Below the pieces are notes generated by a model that was given only the letters and a program-made list of their open reading frames with translations, was not told the origin of the DNA and made no database searches. Made by a program: the position numbers and the translations under genes. Of a stretch of DNA of 64,000 nt, positions 1-9,257 are shown piece by piece. Positions within the stretch are counted from its first letter, which is position 1. Every line of letters starts with the position of its first letter. The DNA comes from Heliocybe sulcata (Eukaryota > Basidiomycota > Agaricomycetes > Gloeophyllales > Gloeophyllaceae), in assembly GCA_004369045.1 (NCBI GenBank), contig ML213520.1, positions 62,001-126,000 of the forward strand. Reading direction: 5' to 3'.

Positions 1-529
1 TGCAACTCGGATGGTATGGAGAGTAATGTGAGAGCGATCTCTCAGTCGGAAGCGCTGGATTCACCACAAATTGCAGCTCGATGAAGTCAAATCTGTTCGA
101 GCCGAAACCCCACAAGGTCTCCAGAAGGTGAGTGGAATCGACTGCCTCTGACTTCGCAGTTCGTGCTCACCCGGATTCATAGTACGGGCAGACAAAGAGT
201 ATAGAGATCATGATCGAACGGCAAGCCTTCACTAGGGTGGAATAGCTATAACGTACAAGGTGAGCGCACCACAATATCACCGTAGTAATCCCACCCTGAC
301 GAGTCACTGCTTCTGTGGCATTCATTCAGGTCCACGTACGTGCTATTCATGAGCTATAACACGTCTTATGCAGCAGCTGGTCTGACTGCGACTATACACG
401 CGTACTCCCGGCCGCTTCTGATAGCTTCGAGAGCAGTACTGCGAATAGATACCCGATGACCGGCCCTTCAGTAACCCATCCCAATCCCGTGCAGCGCTGG
501 ATGCTCTGCGGCCATCTATATTGAAGTAC

Positions 530-935
530 TTCAGCCCAGAACATATCCAGCGTTATGGGATCGAGCAGCGACACCATCGCGCTGTTCCAAAATATTGCCT
601 GCAGCACGCTGTAGTCGTCTGAAGGACTTGAAATCCATTGAATCCCAAGCCACGGTATGAACTTCTAGACGGCGTAGTCGCTCAGCGAGATTTATATCAC
701 TAAGAGAGCCGTCCTCCATTCTAGACTCAGCTAAGGCAGTTTTGTAACGCAGAAGGGTAGTATCGTCAATGATATCCTTGAAGAAATGAGATGCCTGGGT
801 CTTCCCTTAAGATATTATAGAGCAGAACACAAAACATTCTCACCCACCTGTCGCAAACGCCCAAGAGGTGCATAGTTGCTCTTCTGCAGAACAGACACAG
901 GTGAGGTGCCCGAGAGCAACGCGTCAAACTTGCAA
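530..935 (-). pseudogene. F-box-like protein fragment (decayed)
   Basis: The minus strand carries an exon that reads DDTTLLRYKTALAESRMEDG and then a leucine-rich stretch ending in AWDSMDFK. This spacing and wording are those of the segment after the F-box in the large Agaricomycete F-box-like family (a core of the form 'VC..F+.II++S..L+YK.ELA', then 'RL..L..++.AW'). A short exon ending LLGVCDR lies just upstream (higher coordinates) and joins through a GTGGGT...AAG intron. I cannot find a normal F-box start before it or a continuous body after it, because the frames break up within about 200 bp. I read it as the remains of such a gene. F-box proteins recruit substrates to SCF ubiquitin ligases, but no function is claimed for this remnant. 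Confidence 0.4.
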
Positions 936-995
936 ACTTGAAGCTAGATGCCACATTTTCACACCACCCCAGAAACTTGGCACGGCACGTTATTC

Positions 996-1063
996 ACCAG
1001 CAGGGTCTATTCGGTTGGCCAAACTCGTTATTTTACCAGCAAGGTCTATTCGGTTGGCCAAAC
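996..1063. repeat. Two-copy tandem repeat, 29-bp unit
   Basis: The 29-bp unit at 996-1024 recurs at 1035-1063 with one base difference, and the first nine bases start again at 1062. The period is 39 bp. It lies just past the stop codon of the MFS transporter. Confidence 0.8.
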
Positions 1064-1154
1064 CAGCAAGTGATGAACTGGACTGGTAGTACAAGTCTGG
1101 TGCTTAGTATATCATGCAATACATATGTGCTTGGCATAATACCGGTCACGAACG

Positions 1155-3911
1155 CTAGTCGTTCAACTTGCTCGTCTTCGATGCATCGTCCGACGCCTCA
1201 AGTTCCAAAGGGAGAACGTTCACCGGGGCTTCATCGTCATCCAGATATTTGCGGTTCCTCCGTTCATCGCGTTTTTGCAAGATCATGGTGAGCAACGCGA
1301 AACAGACTATGGAAGAACAGGAGTGAGCAGCATGGTCATGAAATGATAAGCGAAGGACCGACCCATCCCAAAGTTGATGAAGACGGTCGCGATAGTACCC
1401 TTCTGCACTCTGGAAGAGGATTAGTCCAACTCCCGGTCCGTAGTATAACCTTCCTACCTGGGTTGCTCGACTTGAGGAAAGAGTACACTACAAGCGTAAT
1501 TCGCGAATCAGTGATCGACTCTTGGATGACAAAGCACAGGGCTTACATAGGCAGCCAAGCCTGGAAGACATATGCGAACGTGTTGCAGCATGCCACAACA
1601 AAGGAGCGCTCTGTAAGGTCAGTCATTGGAACGTCTGTAGACCGTTACTGTAAGGATCGAGACACGGACTCTCATTATCGTAGCCGGTGAGCTCGTTCGC
1701 CCAAGCAAGGATTAGGCCTGAGAGACCGCCTTGGCAGAGCGTCTATCCGAAGCAGCATCCGTCAGTCACGAATCTGAACGTGGAATGGGTGGCACGCACA
1801 AAATAGTAGAATACCCATCGTCTATATTCTTGGCTCGTAAGCGAGGGTAGAGAACTCAAACATGAAATCTTACCTTGTGATATGGGTATACAAGGGGCTC
1901 GAGGCCAAGACAATGCAGTTAACCATCTGCCAGAGCTATGCTGCCACCATCAGTGCCCGCATTGCTATCAGATAACAGGATTATGCGTACACCAGCGACT
2001 ATCATGGGAGGCCAACGTGCACGAACTGCGTCTGACCACCACGCCCAGATCAAGGCTATACCATTTTTATTAGCCTAGACAACTGAGTGACTACATTTTC
2101 ACGCACTGGTGACGACTTGAACCGCGTTGATACCGAGCGGATAGAGATTGATCTGGCCGACGGTGTACACGGTGTGGCCCGGAGTATTGAAGCTCTTAAG
2201 CCTAAGCGATAGAGTTATAAGAACGTATATAGCCGATTATAGCAGTCTGAAAGCACCAAAAGATCATAGACGTTGATGGATTACCGCCGTTGTTGAACTT
2301 GTGGTGACAACTTGAATAAGCGGGCGCCTACTATAGCGAAGAACACTCACTAGAATATACACTGGGAAGAGGCGCAATCAGGAAACCTATGGAACACGAA
2401 GGTAAGATGGGCGTACGAGGAACGAGCGTCCAGATATGCCAAGTCTTGAAGAAGCCGATAATCTTCTTCTTAGTGTACTTGGTCGGGGGCCTGCGTCCTG
2501 CCTCTTCCATGCGCTTCCGAGCCATTGCAAGTTGGTCTTCGGTATACAGAGCGGAAGGCTTCGTGTTGTAGGGGAGATCTATGGTCCAGGTCATTCAGAA
2601 ACCTAAAACTTATCTCTTGTGACCATTCGCGATCTACCTGGCATAATAAGGAAGCCCAAGAGACCAATTGGTATCGTAATAATGCCATCTATTATGAATA
2701 GCCCTAGCAGATAATCAGCAATCGGACGTTCCGCCAGTTAGTTCGGGAAATAACATTCATACACTGCCAGCCGGCTAGACCCAATCGGCCGTTGAGTCCG
2801 TTGTATGCGCCCTGATGGTTCAGTCTGAGTCGCCCCATTACCAGTCCGATCAGACTATACTCACAGTCTGCAGAAATCCACTGAACATGGGTCCGATCGC
2901 GCTTGTGGTCTAGGGTAGCATAACTATCACCGACGTATGCCAGATGAAGCGAAGACTCCACCTACGTGAAAGATGCAAGCACGCTTGCCTAGTTCGTCAC
3001 CTTTATACCAGCTCCCAATCACGTACTGTATAGCAGGATAGAAGCTGGACTCGGCGAGCCCTATGAAGTAACTCGATCTTACGGAGAGCCGAACATCAAC
3101 CTGTATGACTTACCTACAAAGAACCGAATAACAACAAGGCTTGTGAAGCTCTTGGAAGTGGCGAGTACCATGGTTAGGACGCTCCATATAATCTCCATTG
3201 CTGGGATCTGCGAATACTCAAGACATGAGGAGGATGCTGACGGGGACAGAAGCAGATCGTACCCATAGCGAAGGCCGTATCCGTGTAAGCAGAAGACTGC
3301 AGAGAAAATGAACAGACGCTCGCAACTCGTGAAGAGTAAATGTACTTGGAAGGAATCTGTCCGATAACGTATCCGCATGTCCAGGCAGTGGTAATGTAGT
3401 TGAGTTGGTTGCCGTGCCTAATTGAAGCATACCGCATTCGGTGACGCGCTCCAATGAGTGTACCAACGATACCTACAACTTGAGGCTGCGACACGTCAGG
3501 GATAACCCTCGCATAGACATCGTGTCTCACTTACTCCTCTTGCATGCCCGAGACGTATGCATTCTGGAGAATCAAATTGAGCATGAATAGTAAATCAGAT
3601 AATACTCTAACGTACCGTGATATTCTGCTGATCCAGATACGTGCGACGCGAGTTAGATAGCGCCTGACTGAAAAACTTATGGAATACTCATTTGCTGAAG
3701 TATGACAACGCCGCATAAGAGAGCAAGCAGGCGTCCAGTTTGTTGAGAAAACGCCTCTCCTCCGGCGATTTGTCCCATGTGTCCCTAAGGAAGGAGGAGG
3801 ATGTTCAGAGGTGCCCACTCGATGCAAGGAATGCATAATAACGTACCAAATGTAGCTGCGCAATGGCCGCTTCTTGCTTTGACCAGTCGACTCACTCTTG
3901 ATGCTGGACAT
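1155..3911 (-). CDS. MFS transporter, Dal5/Seo1/Liz1 (anion:cation symporter) type
   Basis: Predicted plasma-membrane permease of about 500 residues with many short introns. The ATG is at 3911 (MSSIKSESTGQSKKRPLRSYIW). Next comes the cytosolic DKSPEERRFLNKLDACLL block typical of the family, then the first membrane helix with YLDQQNIT and NAYVSGMQEE. Further on come WTCGYVIGQIP (helix 2), AMEIIWSVLTMVLA, IRFFVG/GLAESSFYPAIQYVIGSWY, GLAGWQW plus LFIIDGIITIPIG, and the central loop DLPYNTKPSALYTEDQLAMA. The C-terminal half (GGLSGLILAWANE, FVVACCNTFAYVFQAWLP) ends in a charged tail KRDERRNRKYLDDDE and a stop at 1155. Relatives move allantoate, pantothenate, biotin precursors or nicotinate, so the substrate here is unknown. 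One intron (3641-3691) appears to be AT-AC. The exon junction around 3400-3530 is not fully resolved. The gene is divergent from the oxygenase pair at 4461. Confidence 0.78.
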
Positions 3912-4460
3912 GGTCGAAAAACAGAAGCAGACGGAGGTCACGTCAGGCTAGGCCAACAACCTAGGTGACTTCTCTGTTTCTGGTTTTCGACCTTATACCG
4001 CGGTCAGAGCCAGGGACGTATGGCAATGCAGCCATTATGGAGTGGCATGGCATCATTGTTATCAGGCTCTACGTCCTTCAGAGCAAAACGTGTGCCTCCG
4101 ATAAGCGAAGCCAATAAAGCATAGGTCGAACTGAATGGATCCATTTCGTGATGCCAAAGACCGGCGCCCTCCTGAGGCTTAGTGAGATAGTCGAACACCC
4201 ACGAAGGTGTCAAATGAAGCGAAAGAGAGTTTGTATCACGCCATTCAGAACCCAAGTCGACAATTGGGAGTCAATGAAGTGTTGCATAATGGGACCTTCG
4301 GATGAGGTGACCAGTTCCCGTGCCCGGAACCAACTCCCAGGCCGAAGACGGTATCTGTGAGATAAAGGAGTCGTATATAAAAGAGAGTCGACCTGCCTAA
4401 GTACTTCAACGTTTCAACGTTTCAACGACGAACTGTGCTAGAGAAGCATTCAAACGGAAA
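3912..4460. promoter_or_regulatory. Divergent intergenic region between MFS transporter and oxygenase A
   Basis: These 549 bp separate two genes transcribed away from each other. A good TATA box (TATATAAAA) lies at 4374-4382, 79 bp before the oxygenase A ATG. Between them, in the presumed 5' leader, a TTCAACG heptamer is repeated three times at 4405-4427. No convincing coding sequence is visible. Confidence 0.55.
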
Positions 4461-6156
4461 ATGCCGGTCCCAGCGCCTGAGCTCGGTTCTTACAAGTTCG
4501 TCGAGGAAACGAAGGTCGGTCTGACGCCTCTCCACGAATATCAGAAGTTGTCGACTAAATTGTGCCCCATCATGGTCAATGGCAGGAGAACCTCGACTGG
4601 GCAGATCTTGTCACGCTCGACTTGAGCAAGTACGGGACACCCGAGGGCAACAAAGAACTAGCACAGTTCCTTATCAAGGCCGTCCGGGAGAAAGGCTTCT
4701 TCTATGTGAAGAACTTCAACATCTCTCAAGAGCACGTCAACAGACAGTTCGCTCTCGGCAAGGAATTCTATGAGCTACCTCTCGAGGAGAAGCTCAAATA
4801 TGTACCCGATTTAAGTGCGTTTCATTGTCTTAACTTCTCACCTGCGCTGTAATCTAAGCGTACGCCTGAAAGACAACGGCAAATTCAATGGTTACACCCC
4901 TGCCGGTCGCTATGTGTAAGGAATTTGCTCCCGGGCTCGGTGAATCATGACCTTACCTTGTACAGGATCGATACAAAGTCTGGTCTGAGGGATCGCACAG
5001 AGATCTACAATATCCCCAGTAAGCCACCTCGCATATTCTCGTTGCTCCTTCTACGGCATTCACACATTTCTCTATCAGAATTCAACGGTTACTTCCCTCA
5101 TGACCATCCGTCGCCGGTCAAGGAGTCGCTTGCGGAAGTTGAGGAATTTGCCAGAGTAAGTTTGAGCGGCGTAGCGCACGAATGGATACTTATGATCTCC
5201 TCGGTCAGTCTTTGCATAGCGAAGTCCTCGACCCTCTCTATGTGCTTTTGGCAATCGCCCTAGAACTTCCAGAGGATTATTTCATCAACATTCACAAGTA
5301 TCAGGAGAAGAGCGAGGCATGTGCAATTGTGTGCGTCACGGACAACTTTACTGATAGGTCGTAATTTAGGATCACTTGCGCTACATGAAGTACTCCAAAT
5401 TCTCACCGGAGGAGAACGCGAAGATAAACCACTGGGTGCCCGGCCACACTGGTACGTCGAACACACGGCCGTATTGCCTTGCTAACCAGTGATGCATAGA
5501 CCTGGGGAGCTTTACTCTTCTTTTCCGTCAGCCGGTCGCTGCTCTGCAGATCAAGGATCACACGACTGGTGAATGGAAATCGGTGAAACCTCAGGACGGT
5601 ACACTCACGGTTAACGCATGCGACGCACTCTCCTTCCTTACCGGTGGTTACGTCAAGAGTACGATTCATCGGTGAGCACTTGAGCGGCACGGCTGTCGCA
5701 TATCGCAACAGAACTCAACGAGTACCTTCGACAGTGTAACGACCCCACCGAAGGATCAGCAGCATATCGACCGTTTGGGCTTGTTGTACTTCTCGAGGTC
5801 CGCATTCTGTCTTTTACATATGTCTGCTTGATGCTCACATTCGCAACAAGACCTCATAATGATATCGTGCTCGCGACGATCCAAGAATCACCAGTTCTCC
5901 AGCGGGAAGGTTATACTCAGAACGAATTCGAGGCAACCGGAAACCCGGTCCCGACGATGGAAGGTAGGACGAATCACTTGCATCCAAACATGCGCTGGAC
6001 TCATGATGGCATGCAGAGTGGACCTTCGCCAAGCAGAAATGGCAGCGCACGCAGAAGGCGGTGTACGACAAGAGCCATTCGACTGCCACCATTCTCCCTG
6101 GTTTCAAGGAGAAGATATACGATGACGAGATGCGCCCGGTTGAGGTGGCTGCGTGA
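4461..6156 (+). CDS. 2-oxoglutarate/Fe(II)-dependent oxygenase, paralog A
   Basis: Isopenicillin-N-synthase-like (clavaminate synthase fold) dioxygenase, about 375 residues in ten exons. It starts MPVPAPELGSYKFVEETK. An intron at 4515-4585 leads to ENLDWADLVTLDLSKYGTPE, then the DIOX_N block (EKGFFYVKNFNIS, FYELPLEEKLKYVPDL) and GYFPHDHPSPVKESL. The double-stranded beta-helix core has the iron ligands in GHTDLGSFTLLF (His, Asp) and STIHR (distal His), followed by the 2OG-side segment RLGLLYFSR. It ends FKEKIYDDEMRPVEVAA at 6156. Family members hydroxylate, desaturate or cyclise small molecules with O2 and 2-oxoglutarate. The substrate cannot be read from sequence. The copy at 6528 shares exon structure and most residues, so the pair is a tandem duplication. 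The intron at 5317-5369 begins GCATGT, a GC-AG type, where B has GTGACG. Confidence 0.88.
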
Positions 6157-6527
6157 GACTGTTTCGTTTTGAAGAAGTCAAGTAAAGGACATGTATTCGT
6201 AGGTTGATAGTGCGGCACTGATAGACCCGGCGTGACTGGCGCTTCGTTGGATTAAGATGAGCACGAAGCAAGACAGGTGACCAGCTGTGATTCATAGAAC
6301 AACGGACTTGCACTATTCTGGTGTGCAAGCACCGAGCTTCTACTCTTGCACCATCGTCTCCTGAGATGATGTGCTCATTTGCAAGCATACCTAGCGCTCC
6401 ATCAGGGCCCAGAGATGTTAGTAATGAGATATCTTGTCCGATTGTCCGAGGCGCGACGATAAGCATGCGTACAAAAGAGATCGATGATGCTCGGGGAGAC
6501 TGAACCTGCTCAGTCGCCTTAATCAAG
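6157..6527 (+). promoter_or_regulatory. Spacer between tandem oxygenases A and B
   Basis: These 371 bp hold the 3' end of A and presumably the promoter of B. I see no clear TATA box and no coding sequence. The long open frame on the minus strand here (6104-7153) is an antisense shadow. Confidence 0.4.
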
Positions 6528-8192
6528 ATGGCTCCAGAACTCGGATCGTACCAGTACGTCACAGAGACGAAGGCAAGTGCGCTTACTGCCATCGTCCAAG
6601 CCCAATACATAGTAGTTTGACGCGAATCCCCTCCTAGGAGAACCTGGACTGGGCCGACCTCATCACCCTTGACCTCAGCAAGTACGGCACGCCAGAGGGC
6701 AACAAGGAGCTCGCGGACTTCCTCATCCGAGCGATCCGGGAGAAGGGCTTCTTCTATGTCAAGAATTTTAACATCTCCCAAGAGCGGGTGAATAGACAAT
6801 TCGCCATGGGGAGAGAGTTTTATGAGTTGCCGTTGGAGGAGAAGTTGAGATACGTGCCTGACCTTGGTGGGTCGCCCGTGCTTGATATTGTGGTCCATGC
6901 GCTGACCGAGGATGTAGACAATGGCAAGTTCAATGGGTACACGCCTGCGGGACGTCGGATGTGAGTGCACCATATGTGGTATAAGATTGTTCGTCGATGT
7001 CCTGCCTATACAGCGTGGATGAGGCAACTGGCCTGAGGGACCGCATTGAGATCTATAATATCCCAAGTGCGCACAATACCCATGTTGGCGAATATTACCT
7101 TGTAGCTGATCCTCTAATTGGAAGAGTTCAACGGCTACTTCCCCCAAGACCATCCCGCTCCTGTGAAGGAGCGACTTGAAGAGGTCGAAGAATTCGCCAG
7201 GGTACGTCGCACATGCTTGTCAATGATTCCCTCGTTAAATAGAGGTCCATTAGTCGCTTCACACAGAGGTCTTGGATCCGCTCTTCGTCCTTCTTGCGAT
7301 CGCTCTCGAACTGCCCGAGGATTATTTCACAAATATCCACAAGTATGAGGAGAAGAGCGAGGTGACGATATTGGCACGCTCCATGGAGAAGTACTTACCG
7401 CGATTGTCAGGATCACTTGAGATATATGAAGTACTCCAAGTATTCGCCGGAAGAGAACGCCAGGATTCACCACTGGGGCCGGGGTCACACAGGTTAGTCG
7501 CCTTGACGCACAGAGACGGCTGTACTCACTCGCGAGCAGATCTTGGGAGCTTCACTCTTCTCTTCCGTCAGCCGGTTGCAGCACTGCAGATCAAGGACCA
7601 CACCACGGGCGAATGGAAGTGGGTTAAGCCTCAAGACGGCACCCTCACTGTCAATGCCTGCGATGCGCTGACCTTCCTTACCGGCGGATACGTCAAGAGT
7701 ACCATCCATCGGTAAGCTGGACGGTTTGAATGCTCTTGCCCTGAAAACTGACGAAGCCCAGGGTAACGGTTCCTCCGACGGGTCAGCAGCATGTGGACCG
7801 CCTGGGACTGCTATATTTCTCAAGGTCAGTAACATGTCTGAGGAAGTTGCTACGCGGACAGTAACGAGTTGCTTGTAGGCCTCATAACGATATCAAGCTT
7901 CACACAGTAAAGTCCCCCCTCCTGGAGCGTGAGGGGTACACCCAGAACGAGTTCGAGGCAAGCGGTAACCCTGTACCGACGATGGAAGGTACGTAGATGG
8001 AACTTCCGATCACAGTTATCCGCGCTCATGAGAGCCGTAGAATGGACCTTCGCCAAGCAGAAGTGGCAGCGCACGCCGAACAGGAGCTACGCTGACAATG
8101 CGTACCGGACTGCGACTATCCTCCCAGGATTCAAGGAGAAGGTCTACGACGAGCTGCCCACAGGTTCGGGGACAGTCTCGGTGTCTGCTTGA
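6528..8192 (+). CDS. 2-oxoglutarate/Fe(II)-dependent oxygenase, paralog B
   Basis: Tandem paralog of the gene at 4461, with the same family and intron phases. The ATG at 6528 gives MAPELGSYQYVTETK. Intron 1 (6573-6637) has a GCAAGT donor and a TAG acceptor, i.e. a GC-AG intron at the same place where A uses GTCGGT. The protein continues ENLDWADLITLDLSKYGTPE, FYELPLEEKLRYVPDLDNGK, YFPQDHPAPVKERLEEVEEF, LHTEVLDPLFVLLAIALELP, then the iron site GHTDLGSFTLLF and STIHR. The stop is at 8192 after SGTVSVSA. The C-termini of A and B diverge completely over the last 10 or so residues. Every metal-binding residue is kept in both copies, so both are probably active. A difference in substrate or expression is possible but is only inference. 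Confidence 0.88.
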
Positions 8193-8436
8193 GCTCTCAG
8201 TCAGCATCGACAGTCGGAGTCCGGTATCAATGTAAAATATCACTATATCTGTTTATAAAGTGCATGAGTACAAGCCGTCACCCCGAGCAGTTCATGCTTA
8301 CAGTTGCGATATCTGGCACAGCTCAGTAGATGTATTCCTGGATTGAGATAAGGGTATATGCCACCATGTACTGTCGCAAGCTTCGTACTTCGCGACCGAG
8401 GTCAAAAGGCGTTGAAAGTCAAACACGCGTGCTCGA

Positions 8437-9106
8437 AGGACCCTGGATAATACCAATGGAGGTCTGATCCGGAAGTTGGCCATCCGGGACATTTTTGACC
8501 GGGACCCGGAGTCTCCTTTTGGGGTCATTTTGACCGGGATCGCACACAGACCCTCGGCCACAGGGCCAATTTGACCGGGATATCCTGATCAGACCTCCAA
8601 ATTTGCGAAAATTATAGAACAATTCTGGAAAAATCAAAAGCGCAACTGTATGGCTAAGCATGTAATCCTGACCCTTGTCAACTAGAGGAATTGTGACATC
8701 TGCTATAATATCCAGCAAAATGGCGGAAAAGTCTACAGCTAGTGGTGTACATCGTAGTCATAGCCTTTTCCCCGATCAAAAACCCACGTCATTCGTAAAG
8801 TAGCTCTCCTCAATGTCAGCTGCTGGAGCTAATGAGAATGCCATCTGCATTGATATTGCTCACGGGAGAAATGCGCTCTGGAGTATGCATATGCCTGTGT
8901 GGCTTGAAGAGGCGGGCGGACTTCTAATTTTTGACCGGGATCGGATCCAACCTCGCGGCGGACGGGCACTTTGACCGGGACGCGAGGATCCGACCTGCCG
9001 TGGCTGTGTCACGTTTTGACCGGGACGCGACCCCGACATGGACGCTGGCGAGGTCCACTTTGACCGGGACTCGGATTAGACCTCTATTAGTATTATCCAG
9101 GGTCCT
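8437..9106. mobile_element. Short non-autonomous DNA transposon with 8-bp target duplication (hAT-like)
   Basis: A 670-bp element whose ends form 35-bp terminal inverted repeats (8437-8471 and 9072-9106, about 3 mismatches, both starting AGGACCCTGG when read inward). It is flanked directly by a perfect 8-bp duplication GTGCTCGA at 8429-8436 and 9107-9114. An 8-bp target duplication is the hallmark of hAT transposons, so that superfamily is the best guess. There is no transposase coding sequence. Two subterminal clusters carry seven copies of TTTGACCGGGA, all in the same orientation (8494, 8530, 8570, 8930, 8970, 9015, 9059), often followed by a GGATC/GGATT plus ACCT word. Such subterminal repeats are typical transposase-binding sites. 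The element sits between oxygenase B and the importin gene. Confidence 0.8.
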
Positions 9107-9257
9107 GTGCTCGAACGTCCATCGGCTATCGGCATCTATCTTGAAAGCCGGACTTCGCTCGGAATATTCGCAGTGGCAGACAACCTTCGCTTCAACTGAT
9201 GCTGACGGCTGTGGTAATACCTCCTGGATCTGTAAATAATCGTCTTGTTCTCTGCTC

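Noticed and set aside
6104-7153. 349-codon minus-strand frame between the two oxygenases
   Set aside because: It lies opposite exons and introns of oxygenase B, where the plus strand has clear homology. There is no sensible protein on the minus strand.
8437-9106. Reading the TTTGACCGGGA clusters as a regulatory array of the neighbouring genes
   Set aside because: They lie wholly inside an element with inverted ends and a target duplication, so transposase-binding subterminal repeats are the simpler explanation.
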